A DNA stretch of 64,000 bases from Chrysemys picta bellii (taxonomy: Eukaryota > Chordata > Testudines > Emydidae), in contig NC_088805.1 in the NCBI RefSeq assembly GCF_011386835.1, forward strand, positions 20,332,836-20,396,835, in the 5' to 3' direction. Positions 25,565-36,189 of the stretch are shown one piece after another. The position numbers and the translations under genes are program-made. How positions within the stretch are numbered: position 1 is the first letter of the stretch; every line of letters starts with the position of its first letter. The notes beneath the pieces were generated by a model, which saw nothing but the letters and a program-made list of their open reading frames with translations, made no database searches and was not told where the DNA came from.

Positions 25565-25640
25565 TCTTGGCACTCCTATAGCACTGTCCAGCTAAGCATC
25601 TCAAAGTACTTTACAACCCTTGATAAACTAAGCCTCAGAG
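25565..25640 (-). mobile_element. L2-like SINE tail fragment
   Basis: TCCTATAGCACTGTCCAGCT...CTCAAAGTACTTTACAACCC resembles the reverse of the GTAAAGCGCTTTGAGAT...GCGCTATA tail shared by L2-mobilised SINEs. Confidence 0.6.
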
Positions 25641-25642
25641 TA

Positions 25643-26038
25643 GAGCTGACTGGGAAATTGGAAAATGCCAATGCATTGAAACTGAAACGTCACAGAAACA
25701 TATAGTTTTCAACAAAACTTTTGTTGGAAAGATTTCTCAGTCCAGGAGGGAATTGAGAGAGAGAGAGAGACAGAGAGAGAGACAGAGACACCCCAGCATA
25801 GACAATAGCCCATTGGTTAGGGCACTCACCTGGGATGTGGGAGACCAGATTCAAGGCCCTGCTATGAATTGGCCCTAACCACTAGGCTATTGGCTATTCT
25901 TGAGTTCTCTCTCTCTGTCTCTGTCATTTTTTCATAAAAGACTTCAAAAGATCTTGGTTTTGTTCTGCATCAAAATGAAACCAAATGCCCAAACTGCAAA
26001 AATATTGGTGAAATGAAAATCGTATTTGGTCAGCTTTA
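25643..26038. repeat. Fold-back element with GA/TC arms and a tRNA-like centre
   Basis: Outer ends are inverted (GAGCTGACTGGGAAATT; ATTTGGTCAGCTTTACC). Inside, a GAGAGA/GACAGAGACA tract (25749-25792) pairs with TCTCTCTCTGTCTCTGTC (25908-25926). The centre has ATAGCCCATTGGTTAGGGCA (A-box-like) and CAGATTCAAGGCC (B-box-like). Related copies are at 27425-27845, 34998-35400 and 48510-48905. Confidence 0.7.
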
Positions 26039-26039
26039 C

Positions 26040-27271
26040 CTCAGAATACTGTTGTGTCGTAGGTAAGTGCCCACAACTTACAAAGGAGGAAATGCTCTGA
26101 CTTCTCATAAAGTCATTTCAGTTTTTCTTTTTTAATCCATCAACCCCAGTTTCCTGCTCATCTTTCCCATGGATGAGCCAGATATGTCTTCAGAGGGCAC
26201 TCAGGGACATAAGTCTTTCAGGAGAGGATTCAGGAAACTCTGCTATAATAAACAATGGGATAGAACCCAGTCTGGATTTCAGATAAATGAAAGTACTGTA
26301 GTGCACATTGAATGGGCCAGGCCTTTGCTTTTTTTTTGTTCTTTGCTTCCTTCCTTTGCAGAAAGTGGGATAGTTCAGGTCCCTGTGGTGTGTGACTTGG
26401 TGAATGTTTCCATACATGAATCTAAACCTCATCCCTACACAGAGTTTCTCTCCATCTCAGAAAATAGTCATGATTCAGATTAGCTTGCTGACCAATTCAC
26501 CTATCCCTCATATATTGAATAGGCTTCACGCATTAGAGGGAACAGAGCTTTGGATATGCAAAGTTCAGATATGCAGGAGTTGAGGGCATGTGTCTGTTTA
26601 ACATTTAGATTGAGTCATAAAGGAGACATGTTTCCATCTCAACATACTCCATATAACTCTTCTGCGAAATTGGCTGAAATCTAAGGTTTAAATAACACTT
26701 TCTTCTGGATATTGTTGAGTCTGGATATGCTTCTGCAAAGCGCATCCATTTTCCCAGTCCTAATTTTGGTGTACTGAGCTGATAATGCATTCAGTGACCT
26801 CTTTATATTTCTGGACAGGACATTTTTTGGATGCTCTCCAAGGCAATCATGTCAGGGAGCCATCTTTTCATTAGTGGTGGCCATCTTTTCATTAAGCATA
26901 CTTTGTATGGGATTTATGATAGTCAGTGAAAGAGGCAGATTCCTTTTCTTGGCAACACGCAATCCTTCAACAAAAATCAGGTGTCCAAAGATGAGCAAAA
27001 AATGAGGCACAGCCTGTGAAGGATGTTCAGCATTTTGGCAGAATGAAATCCACTAGGGTGGCACAGAAGGAGAAAGAGAGAGTTGTTCCCTTCCATAGAA
27101 GAACACAGCTACTGGAGCTGAGACATCATTCAGGGCTTACGCAAGTTTCTGTGCACCCTAGACTCCAGGTTCCTCTGGTGTCTGAAGTCAGTGGTGTTTA
27201 GCATCTCATGGGAGAAACTCCATCCCTTGCTAGAGTGGACCTATAATAAAATAAATATATCATTGTGGAAA
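26040..27271. other. Intronic sequence without recognised features
   Basis: No exon or element recognised. A short direct repeat, CCATCTTTTCATTA (26862 and 26882), is visible. Confidence 0.35.
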
Positions 27272-27423
27272 AGGGTGGGCTAGTGGTTGAAGTCACTTAA
27301 CCACATTGGACTGGGACTCAGGCAAGCCGCTTTCAGTTCCTGGCTCTGCCACAGACTTTAACTTTGGTTAATTATTTCTGTTCTCCCTCAGTTCTCCCTC
27401 TGTACATTTGGGATGATAAGTCT
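27272..27423 (+). mobile_element. CORE-SINE / MIR-like relic
   Basis: GGGCTAGTGGTTGAAG (A-box side) is followed by CAGTTCCTGGCTCTGCCACA and CCCTCTGTACATTTGGGATG, matching the MIR core order. Confidence 0.7.
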
Positions 27424-27424
27424 G

Positions 27425-27845
27425 GTCTGAATCTAGAATGTATTCCAGGGGAAATTCAAACAAAATTGTTCTCCATTGGAAATAAACCTTGAAATGTTTA
27501 AATTTCCCATGGAATGGGAATTCCAAAAATGAAATGACATTTTGTTTTGACGTCTTCAAATGAAAGTGATGCTCCCGGTGCTGTCCAGAGACTTGGAAGT
27601 CTTCTTCCAGGCTCTCTTCCTCAGAGAAGGACCCCAGAAACCCTGAGAGCCTCAGCTGAAGGTAACATTTCCAGACTTTCAGCTCTGCAGCATCCCAGAT
27701 TGCTGGCAGGAAACCAGGCAGGTTTTCTATGGTAAAGTTTGATAAAATTGGACACATTCCCACAGAATGTGGTGGTTTAGTCAACTTGGCATTTTCTGAT
27801 GGAAAAACATCTGGAAAATTTGTGACCTGGTTTAACAATAACACT
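27425..27845. repeat. Diverged member of the AAAATTTC fold-back family
   Basis: The left half has GGGGAAATTCAAAC and AAATTTCCCATGGAATGGGA; the right half has GGCATTTTCTGATGGAAAAA and CTGGAAAATTTGTGACC, in inverted style. The long minus-strand open frame across it (27368-27844) comes from this repeat and is not a gene. Confidence 0.6.
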
Positions 27846-28076
27846 TTGATACCTCACAGGTGTGTTGTGAATTTATCCTCATTGGTGTTTTCGGTGCTCA
27901 GATACTGTAGTGATTGGCCCAAATATAGCTACAGATGACTATTTTCCATTGGATGGCTAGCACACTTTGTATACCATAGCACAGGTCAGGGGTAAAAGAA
28001 CTGATTAAACCCAATACAAAAATGCCATATTGGTTCAGCTCAGTGTTCAAAATGTAAAGCTCCAGGAGATGAGAGG

Positions 28077-28278
28077 TTTCAGAGTAGCAGCCGTGTTAGT
28101 CTGTATCCTCAAAAAGAACAGGAGTACTTGTGGCACCTTAGAGACTAACAAATTTATTAGAGCATAAGCTTTCTTGGGCTACAACCCACTTCTTCGGATG
28201 CATATGCACCCACGAAAGCTTATGCTCTAATAAATTTGTCAGTCTCTAAGGTGCCGCAAATACTCCTGTTCTTTTTGA
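28077..28278 (+). repeat. Fold-back retroposon-like element, 202 bp, with 12-bp target duplication
   Basis: The head TTTCAGAGTAGCAGCCGTGT leads into arms of about 75 bases: CCTCAAAAAGAACAGGAGTA...GCATAAGCTTTC pairs with GAAAGCTTATGC...TACTCCTGTTCTTTTTGAGG. The loop is around CACTTCTTCGGATGCATATG. GGAGATGAGAGG occurs on both sides (28065-28076 and 28279-28290); a 12-bp duplication fits target-primed retroposition. Confidence 0.9.
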
Positions 28279-28397
28279 GGAGATGAGAGGGTTTTTAAAA
28301 AAACCAAACAGATTTCTGGTTCTGATTTTTGCCTTCTTATCTGTCACCCAAATTCCAAACTACTAAACTACTTCTGATGGATTATAGTAATTAACTC

Positions 28398-28590
28398 AGT
28401 GCAGTTATAAAGTACCTTTTATCCAAAATTCTCAAAGCATTTTGTAAAGACGGATACGTATTATTTCCTTTTCACAGATGGGGAAACTGAAGCATGTAGA
28501 GGTTAAGTGACTTGCCCCGCAGAGCAAATCAGCGGTAAAATGTGAAATAGAACCCAGGCATTCTGACGCCCTTTCCCTGAAATGACTACA
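28398..28590 (-). mobile_element. CORE-SINE / MIR-like relic
   Basis: Begins with an L2-like tail (AAAATTCTCAAAGCATTTTG) and continues with TTCACAGATGGGGAAACTGA, GGTTAAGTGACTTGCCC and AGAACCCAGGCATTCTGACG. Confidence 0.75.
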
Positions 28591-28834
28591 GCACCATCCC
28601 ACCCTCCTTATTATTAAATCTATTCTGGGTCTCCATGCTAAAATATATACTAATTCAGTCTGGAGTTTGGACTGAACCAAATCACCAGATTGGAATGTTA
28701 GGGTGTTTGTGATCTGGATCTGGTTGTGCCCTTCTCTAATATAAGCTGATGAAATTTTCTAAGACTCTTTCCTCTTAGTTATTTTTTAGGGATTATAAAA
28801 ATAGCTCTATAAATGGCTAGGCAAAAGGTGAGCT

Positions 28835-30600
28835 GAGAATCATAGAAGATAAGGGTTGGAAGAGACCTCAGGAGGTCATCTAGTCCAACCCCCTACTCAA
28901 AGCAGGACCAACACCAACTAAATCACCCCAGCCAGGGCTTTGTCAAGCCAGGCCTTAAAAACTTCTAAAGATGGAGATTCCACCACCTCCCTACGTAACC
29001 CATTTCAGTGCTTCACTGGAGTGAAATAGTTTTTCCTAATATCCAACCTAGACATCCCCCACTGCAATTTGAGACCATTGCTCCTTGTACTATCATCTGC
29101 CACCACTGAGAACAGCCGAGCTCCATCCTCTTTGGAACCCCTCTTCAGGTAGTTGAAGGTTGCTATCAAATCCCCCCTCACTCTTCTCTTCTGCAGACTA
29201 AATAAACCCAGTTCCCTCAGCCTCTCCTCATAAGTCATGTACCCCAGCCCCCTAATCATTTTCGTTGCCCTCCACTGGACTCTCTCCAATTTGTCCACAT
29301 CCTTTCTGTAGTGGGGGGCACAAAACTGGATGCAATATTCCAGATATGGCCTCACCAGTGCTGAATAGAGGGCAATAATCACTTCCCTCGATCTGCTGGC
29401 AATGCTTCTACTAATGCAGCCCAATATGCCGTTAGCCTTTTTGCCAACAAGGGCACACTGTTGACTCGTATCCAGCTTTTCATCCACTGTAATCCCCATG
29501 TCCTTTTCTGCAGAACTGCCGCTTAGCCAGTTGGTCCCCAGCCTGTAGCAGTGCATGGGATTCTTCCGTCCTAAGTGCAGGACTCTGCACTGGTCCTTGT
29601 TGAACCTCATCAGATTTATTTTGGCCCAATCCTCCAATTTGTCTAGATCCTGCTGTAGCCTATCCCTACCCTCCAGCATATCTACCTCTCCCCCCAGTTT
29701 AGCGTCATCCACGAACTTGCTGAGGGTGCAATCCATCATCCAGATCATTAATGAAGATGTTGAACAAAACCGGCCCCAGGACCGACCCCTGGGGCACTCC
29801 GCTTGATACCAGCTGCCAACTAGACATCGAGCCATTGATCACTACCCGTTGAGCCCAACGATCTAGCAGCTTTCTATTCACCTTGTAGTCCATTCATCCA
29901 ATCCATACTTCTTTAACTTGCTGGCAAGAATACTGTGGGAGACTGTATCAAAAGCTTTGCTAAAGTCAAAGTATATCACATCCACCGCTTTCCCCATATC
30001 CACAGAGCCAGTTATCTCATCATAGAAGGCAGTCCGGTTTGTTAGGCATGACTTGCCCTTCGTGAATCCATGTTGACTGTTCCTGATCACTTTCCACTCC
30101 TCCAAGTGCTTCAGAATGGATTCCTTGAGGACCTGCTCCATGATTTTGCCAGGGACTGATGTGAGGCTGACCGGTCTATAGTTCCCCAGGTTCTCCTTCT
30201 TCGCTTTTTAAAAAGATGGACACTATATTTGCCTTTTTCCAATTGTGCGGGACCTCCCCCAATCGCCACGAGTTTTCAAAGATAATGGCCAGTGGCTCTG
30301 CAATCACATCAGCCAACTCCCTCGGCACCCTCGGGTGCATTGCATCTGGCCCCAAGGACTTGTGCATCTCCAGCTTTTCTAAATAGTCCTTAACCTGTTC
30401 TGTCACCACTGAGGGCTGCTCACCTCCTCCCCATACTGTGCTGGCCAGTGCAGCAGTCTGGGAGCTGACCTTGTCTGTGAAGACCGAAGCAAAAAAAGCA
30501 TTGAGGACTTCAGTACTGAGACCTTTATTTATTATGTGACATCTTGCTTGGTTTGCTGTTGCCTCACCCTCCCCAACACAGGTGTTTGCTTTGGACATCA
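28835..30600 (-). mobile_element. CR1 LINE, 5'-truncated, ORF2 reverse-transcriptase region broken
   Basis: On the minus strand the copy ends ...CTTATCTTCTATGATTCTC, the CR1 3' octamer style. Upstream it encodes reverse-transcriptase motifs: a [13 protein letters not shown] block and [12 protein letters not shown] (about 29990-30085), [18 protein letters not shown] (about 29750-29800), the FVDDAKLGG active-site box (about 29695-29720), and the CR1 C-terminal region with YLKRG (about 29010-29470). The frames of the four blocks do not join: there are at least two frameshifts and a stop, so it cannot make the full protein. The 5' endonuclease part is missing. Confidence 0.95.
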
Positions 30601-30879
30601 GCAGTGTTTTGTCCTAACCTACATTGTTAACACTTTGTGGAAGAGTCTGTCTTTTTATTGTGTCATCTGTCAAACAATCATCTATAGCTATATTTGAGCC
30701 CATGCGTCAGCTAGCACAATGGCACCCTGAGTCTCTGGGTGCCACTTCAGTACAAATAATAAAACATAAAGGTGGGAGAATTGAGACTTGCAGTGTTTGC
30801 TAGACACAACAAATCTTGTCCTTTCTTTGAGAACTGATGCTGTTCCTTCATTTTGCACTGTACTCCTGTCCAGCATGTT

Positions 30880-32680
30880 AACAAATTCTGTATAGAGCTA
30901 CTTTGGATAAAAAGAACTTCTGAGCCAATGCTTGTTTGAACTGTGTTAACATATCTATCGTATAGCCTACAAACCTTTTTTCTTGTAATTTAAAAAACTG
31001 ATTAGACTACCAAAAGTCAGCTGCTCCAAATTATGTGAATTTCTCATTGCCCCTGAATTCCTTCTTTATTCTATGATTAAGCTAACGTCTCAGAGTATTG
31101 ATTCCCTCCAAAGATATTGCAGACAGGTTTTCAATTGAAAAATCTAGGGCGGGGGGTAGGAAGGGGGAAGCTTTTAAAGAGATAAAGTGCCATTTTCCCC
31201 CTGAGTTAAAAGAAACATTTAGGAAGATGCAACCCTTGGAAAATAAAATTGCAAGAAGCCTGGCTCTCCATCCCCCTTCACCCCTGCCCCCAGCTGCCCC
31301 CATGAAACTAACCTGAATGCATGGAGCAGCTGGCATTGGTGCTCGTCCCTTAGTACACAGAGTGCTTGGTGTTGCTCCTTGTTCCCCCTTCACAGCTCCC
31401 TATGGGGGTGTAGAGGAACATGTGTGTGAGCAGTATCTGTGTGTCACCGCTTACTTCCGTTCCCGTGTTCCTCCACCGGGAGGAAGGAGGGAGAAATCTG
31501 GCCGCCCCCTCAACTGATGCCCCCCTGCCAGCCGGGAGCAATTTCTGACACTAACTGGCAGTGCGCAACTCTGCGACCCTGGCCACTCCGCCACCGTGAC
31601 TTACTGATGTGCAATGAAACGTTCAAAATGCAAATAGATTTTGAAGAGAATGCGACTTAAAAAAGAAAAGAAAACTAACATGATAAAAAGGGTTAAAACC
31701 CAGATGCATGCCAACATTCAGTGGTGGGAGCTTTTCTGTCTTTCTTTCATCTGAGGGTTGTATACTGCTATCCAGCCCTGTAGTATCTGAGCACCTTCCA
31801 CATAAAATCAATAGCAATTGCACCTCTGCCCAGTACCAATATTTCCAGTAGCTTATTTCTTTCCACAGATGCTGCTCTGACACAACATTGTAGAGAAAAG
31901 ATCCAGTCTTCAGAGCAAAGTGAAGTTCTTCGAGTCCCTCCACCTATGTTGGCTCAGCACTGTATCACTAGGCTACCATGGCCTAGAACCAGTGCTTCAT
32001 TCTCTCCGTTGATTGTGGTGTCCTTGCCACAGTTATACAGTCCTTATTACTCTATCTATCTAATCTATTAATAAGACTTATAGAGTATAAAATGCTATTT
32101 TAACTTAACCATTTTCTGTTCCATATCAGACCTTTAAAGGAGCTGACAATGTTATTTAGGCTGAAATCCTTGCTCACACTCCACCGCACAGGACTGACGA
32201 GTCAGCTATTTTGCTAATAAAAGCAAAGTTTCTTACACTGGATTCTTTTTCTCTAACTAGTAAAACCTTCATTATATTTCGGAAGTGACACCTTGCTTTC
32301 ACGTACTAAATACCTGCAATTGCACTGATGCAGTAATTTGTGTATACTGCGAAGATTTGGCATCTGTTATTGACTATGAAATTGGATCGGGCATGTGTGT
32401 ATTCTTACGATCTGCATTTTCTTACCTTTTTTTTTTCTGATTTGCAGTTGATTTTACACCTTGACCACAGGTTTCCTGAATCTGGATGACCTTTAGAATT
32501 GTACAGTTCCTAAGTGGCTGCTGTACAATATGGTGTTAATGTTTGTTCATTTGTTTTTTGCTGGTCTCTTGGGTTTGTGACAGAGAGGAGTTCAGTATCT
32601 GAAATAACTGGGTTCCTTCTGTCTTCATCTTGAGATCTGTGAAAAATGATTATTATTCATAGTGAATAAGCTTTTTGTCA
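30880..32680. other. Intronic sequence without recognised features
   Basis: Unique sequence. A GC-richer block at 31250-31600 produces overlapping open frames on both strands, none with a known domain. No exon recognised. Confidence 0.35.
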
Positions 32681-32685
32681 CTTAT

Positions 32686-32850
32686 AAATAGCTCAGTGGT
32701 TTGAGCATTAGCCTACTAAACCCAGCGTTGTGAGTTCAATCCTTGAGGGGGCCATTTAGGGGCCTGGGGATTGGTCCTGCTTTGAGCAGCGGATTGGACT
32801 AGATGACCTCCTGAGGTCCCTTCCAACCCTGAGATTCTATGATATATATA
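32686..32850 (+). mobile_element. tRNA-derived SINE with CR1-type tail (tortoise pol III/SINE type)
   Basis: An A box TAGCTCAGTGGTTTGAGCA (32689) and B box GAGTTCAATCC (32732-32742) mark a tRNA-like pol III promoter. After a short linker, the 3' part GGACTAGATGACCTCCTGAG, GTCCCTTCCAACCCTGAGAT and TCTATGAT matches the CR1 3' end seen in the copy at 28835. Known biology: such SINEs borrow the CR1 machinery through the shared tail. Not a tRNA gene: the anticodon arm is degenerate and there is no acceptor stem closure. Confidence 0.92.
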
Positions 32851-32994
32851 AAGCAAATTATGCTGGATTTAACAAAGCCAGTCTTTGAAGGGCTTTTCAG
32901 CTCTGCAGTCTTATTATCTGAGCTCCAAGTAGTTTGAGATATCTACTTGTTTGAGCACTTGGTGCTCTTTGGATTCTCTCAACTGTATTACAGC

Positions 32995-33300
32995 GTGATG
33001 TGATCTCATCACATCTCATCAGAAGCTAAGCAGGAGTAGGTTGGCTTACTACTGGATGGGAGACTTCTATGGGGAAACCCTAGGTGCTGTGGGACATGAC
33101 ACTGCAGATTCAGTGAATGTATCTCTTCAAAGGCAGTACTGAACCAAGGGTCCACATGGTGGCCTGGATCATCTGTGAATAAGGAGGAAGACATCTCCAT
33201 GAGGATCCCCCTCAATCATACTGTCAGGGGTGTGAGGGTTTTCCTCCATTGGAAAGAGCTGTGGGACCTGCCCCAAACCTGGAGCCATCCTCTGGGACAC
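32995..33300 (+). mobile_element. 5S rRNA-headed SINE, copy A
   Basis: The head GATCTCATC...AGAAGCTAAGCAGGAG...CTGGATGGGAGAC...CTAGGTGCTGTGGG aligns with 5S rRNA from about base 35 to the 3' end, keeping the box A (AAGCTAAGCAGG) and box C (GGATGGGAGAC) pol III signals. It is followed by CAGTACTGAACCAAGGGTCC, which is shared with copy B. A degraded tail with GCATTTGGGCATCATCTGAG and GCTATATAGATG lies at about 33735-33772 and may be its 3' end. Confidence 0.82.
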
Positions 33301-33839
33301 ATAGGAGAACCTGGGTCTCTGTCTCCCATATTCCCTAGGAGCACTGTTTCCTAGGACTCTCCCTAGCAATGGCTGACCCACTCTCCTACTTCTAAAGTGC
33401 TCCTCATCGTGAAGAGGAGCTATGCAGAACAGATAATACAGTCCTGAACTGTATTGCCGTTTCCAGGCAAGCACCACAGGTCACAAGAATGAGCAAAATA
33501 TATCTCTACAGCCTTGATTCCACCTCCACCCAATATGGGGCTCCTCAGCCCTCATATCCTGACCCCATCTCCATGCAGAATCATGCTGCAGAGATGGCAA
33601 GCCCCCTCTTCTCTTTGATGCTGGCGGGCCACATGCTCAGGGAACTGTCCATGCATGGATCAGGGGCCATGACCTGGCCAAATGCTACTGGCTTTTGCAG
33701 TTATTTCCATACAGAAAGCAATTTGTAAAGCATTTGGGCATCATCTGAGACAAAAGATGCTATATAGATGCTCTCTTATATGGTACACAAGATTATTACA
33801 TCTAACTGCTGACTAGCAAAATATAAAAGTGAAACATAG

Positions 33840-34040
33840 TATCTGTAACTACTGCATTTGCAGATACTATATGGATGGAGAATGTAGGACAAGTAATAGT
33901 AAATTTTTCTTAAAAGCGACTAGAGCCACTTTTACATTGTATTTGCAGAATGAAGCAATGTGGTATCATTTATTTTGCTGCTGTACATTGGTCAATATTG
34001 CTGCATTATTATGATAATTGCAAGCAGGCTACAGTAGGTG
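33840..34040. repeat. Unclassified dispersed repeat, copy 1
   Basis: ATTTGCAGAATGAAGCAATG...GTACATTGGTCAATATTGC...TTGCAAGCAGGCTACAGTA resembles 35395-35610 (CTTGCAGAATGCAAAAATGT...GTATGTTGGTCAATAATAC...TACAAGCAGGTTAATGTA). Same order and orientation, clearly diverged. Family unknown to me. Confidence 0.55.
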
Positions 34041-34479
34041 GGGTAATGAGAGCAAAAAAAACTAACCCAGCAGTATCTTTTAAGTGCAGCTCTGGTGGTT
34101 TTCTAGAACGAGATCAGATTAGCAGCATGAACAGTTAAAATACTAGATTTGGGAATAAAGCGTACTAAAGTGCTACAATTATACATGGTTGGGCAGGGTT
34201 ACCTAGCCATCTTTCTAGCGAGAACAATAACAAACAGACCGCTTGAGACTCTCCACATGCTGATTCCTCTTGTCCTTGGGCCTTTCAGGATGCAACGATT
34301 TTGCTCATAAGCAAGCAGAACCTGAACTAGAAGAAGTAAATACAGTTATCTTCTATTGTAACAAAACCATCATTACCACTAAAGTGAGCGGGCCGGAACT
34401 TATGTCCTTTATGCCAGTGTAAATTCATTGGCTTTGCTGGAGTCACCCCTTACGTACATTGGTGTAACTGACTCCATGC

Positions 34480-34575
34480 ATCTGAAGAAGTGGGGTTTTT
34501 TATCCACGAAAGCTTATGCCCAAATAAATCTGTTAGTCTTTAAGGTGCCACCGGACTCCCTGTTGTTTTTGACAT
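34480..34575 (+). repeat. 5'-truncated copy of the GTAGCCGTGTTAG fold-back family
   Basis: Only the 3' arm is present: ACGAAAGCTTATGCCCAAAT, CTGTTAGTCTTTAAGGTGCC and CTCCCTGTTGTTTTT. Truncation at the head side is typical of LINE-driven retroposition. Confidence 0.75.
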
Positions 34576-34639
34576 CAGAATGTGAGCCAATAAGCCTAAA
34601 GAAGAAACCTTTGTACTCCAGGATCTTTCAGTGACTTAA

Positions 34640-34830
34640 ACATAGCAGACAAGCATTTATAAAGTGACTGCTAATGATTTTGAGTTCTTCAAATTCTTGG
34701 GTGCCTGATTTAAGACACGTTAAAGAGGTTTGATTTTTGTTAGAAAGTGCTGAGCACCCTCCTTCTGAAAAATCTGGCCCCTTTAAAGTTGGCATCCAAA
34801 AATGGAGGTGCTCAAAATCACTAGTCACTA
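34640..34830. repeat. Dispersed phrase, GGTGCCTGATTT / GTGCTGAGCACC type
   Basis: TTGGGTGCCTGATTTAAGAC...GAAAGTGCTGAGCACCCTCC...GGAGGTGCTCAAAATCACTA. Related sequence is at 38040-38330 and 44845-44935. Family name unknown to me. Confidence 0.45.
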
Positions 34831-34997
34831 CTGGAAGTCATGCATTTTGGAAGAAGTCTAAGCCTGCGTGTAGTTATTCTTACTAAAGGAGTGTCTCCGG
34901 GAAGTAGTTCCATTGCTTTCTGAAGGGATACTTGTGAGAGGATGGGTGTGCAGGATCAGTGCTTTACATGGTAGTCTATTTGAAAGTGTTGCTTCAT

Positions 34998-35400
34998 ATT
35001 AAATACTAGCACTGGTCAAAACTCAGAATGTCCATTTCCTAGGGGATTCAGACCCTTCAAAATTTCCTTTGGTCCCAAATCAGAACAAAAAAGTAGAAAT
35101 GTCAACATTTCCCACAATATGGAATTTCTGATTATTTTTCTTTTGAGAAACACCTAATGACCTGATTGAAGCACTTCATTTCAATCAGGTCCAAGAGATT
35201 TGGTTTGACGTCTATAGTATGTTATAACTTTATACATATGATATAATATTCCATTTGTTAAAGCTCTTCAATAAGTTTCCATTGAAAACTTCAACAAAAT
35301 GTATACGGTCCAGTGAAATGTTTTGATTTTGTCAAATTGGCATTTTCCTACAGAAAGCTGGTCTGTTGGAAAATTGTCAACAGCAAAAATCGAAGGCATA
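34998..35400. repeat. Diverged member of the AAAATTTC fold-back family
   Basis: The left end AGCACTGGTCAAAACTCAGA and right end AAGCTGGTCTGTTGGAAAAT are inverted. The interior has CAAAATTTCCTTTGG and AACATTTCCCACAATATGG, plus a small hairpin at 35158-35194 (ACCTGATTGAAG...CTTCATTTCAATCAGGT). Confidence 0.6.
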
Positions 35401-35610
35401 GCATTATTGGTTACAGTTACTCCACTTGCGTGTACTGAATCATAGGCATGATAAAATCAATTCTCAATTGTATTTAGGCATAGTTGGTTATAGTTTCTCA
35501 TTATACTTGCAGAATGCAAAAATGTAATACTGTTGTATGTTGGTCAATAATACAATCCCAGCTGTTTTATTGGGATAACTACAAGCAGGTTAATGTACTC
35601 TAGAAAAAGA
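35395..35610. repeat. Unclassified dispersed repeat, copy 2
   Basis: Pairs with copy 1 at 33840-34040 in the same orientation about 1.5 kb away. Could be a diverged local duplication or two copies of an unnamed element. Confidence 0.55.
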
Positions 35611-36119
35611 TTCCTAAAACATTTTGGTGCAGTCTCAGTGAAAAAGGGGTGCTTAATGGGCATTTCCTATAAATGGGATGAGTAATAAAGAATAGCAGTT
35701 CATGATGGATGGGGTAATGCTGTTTTTTTCGTAGAGCAAAATGGTAAATTACATGGGGGAACATTAACTTCTTAAGGTCAGGAACTGTCTTTGTCAGTGT
35801 GTTTGTTTGCAAAGCAGCTAGCGTGCTTCAGGGGCTACAGTATTTAGGCTGCAGCGCCAGTCGAGAGGGGGTCCACCCGGGCCACCGTCTGGCCACTTTT
35901 TGGCAAGGCCAAACCTGAGGGGTACTGCATCCCTGCTCTCCAGGTCTCAACGCCACTCACTCAGCTTTGGTGGGGGTAGGTGTAGGAACACGTGTGCCCA
36001 CAGGGTCAGGCTGTGAGTAGAGATGGGTGCCTCCGGGGAAGAGGAGGTCCAGTGAGGGGGACAAGGGAAATCTTTGCCCTTGCCACCCTTTCAATGGTGC
36101 TCCACAGCCCCTCATATTT

Positions 36120-36185
36120 ATCACTATTAGCATAGCACCTAGAGGCACCAATCAGCATTGTGCCCCATGATGCTGGGTACTGCAC
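36120..36185 (-). mobile_element. SINE tail fragment (GCACCTAG type)
   Basis: AGCATAGCACCTAGAGGCAC...CATTGTGCCCCATGATGCT...GTACTGCACAAA matches the family described at 11240-11345. Confidence 0.6.
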
Positions 36186-36189
36186 AAAC

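Noticed and set aside
27368..27844. 158-codon minus-strand open frame
   Set aside because: It covers a member of a fold-back repeat family also present at 25643, 34998 and 48510; no domain seen.
28065..28290. CRISPR-like array or bacterial hairpin in the fold-back elements
   Set aside because: There are two inverted arms, not direct repeats with spacers, and the context is vertebrate intron.
29005..29835. An intact CR1 reverse-transcriptase gene
   Set aside because: The open part covers only the C-terminal region; adjoining motif blocks lie in other frames and the endonuclease is missing.
32689..32742. tRNA gene
   Set aside because: A and B boxes are present, but the anticodon arm and acceptor stem do not close, and a CR1 tail follows, so it is a SINE.
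33002..33093. Functional 5S rRNA gene
   Set aside because: Only the 3' two thirds resembles 5S, with mismatches in the internal control region, and it is fused to SINE sequence instead of a T-run terminator.
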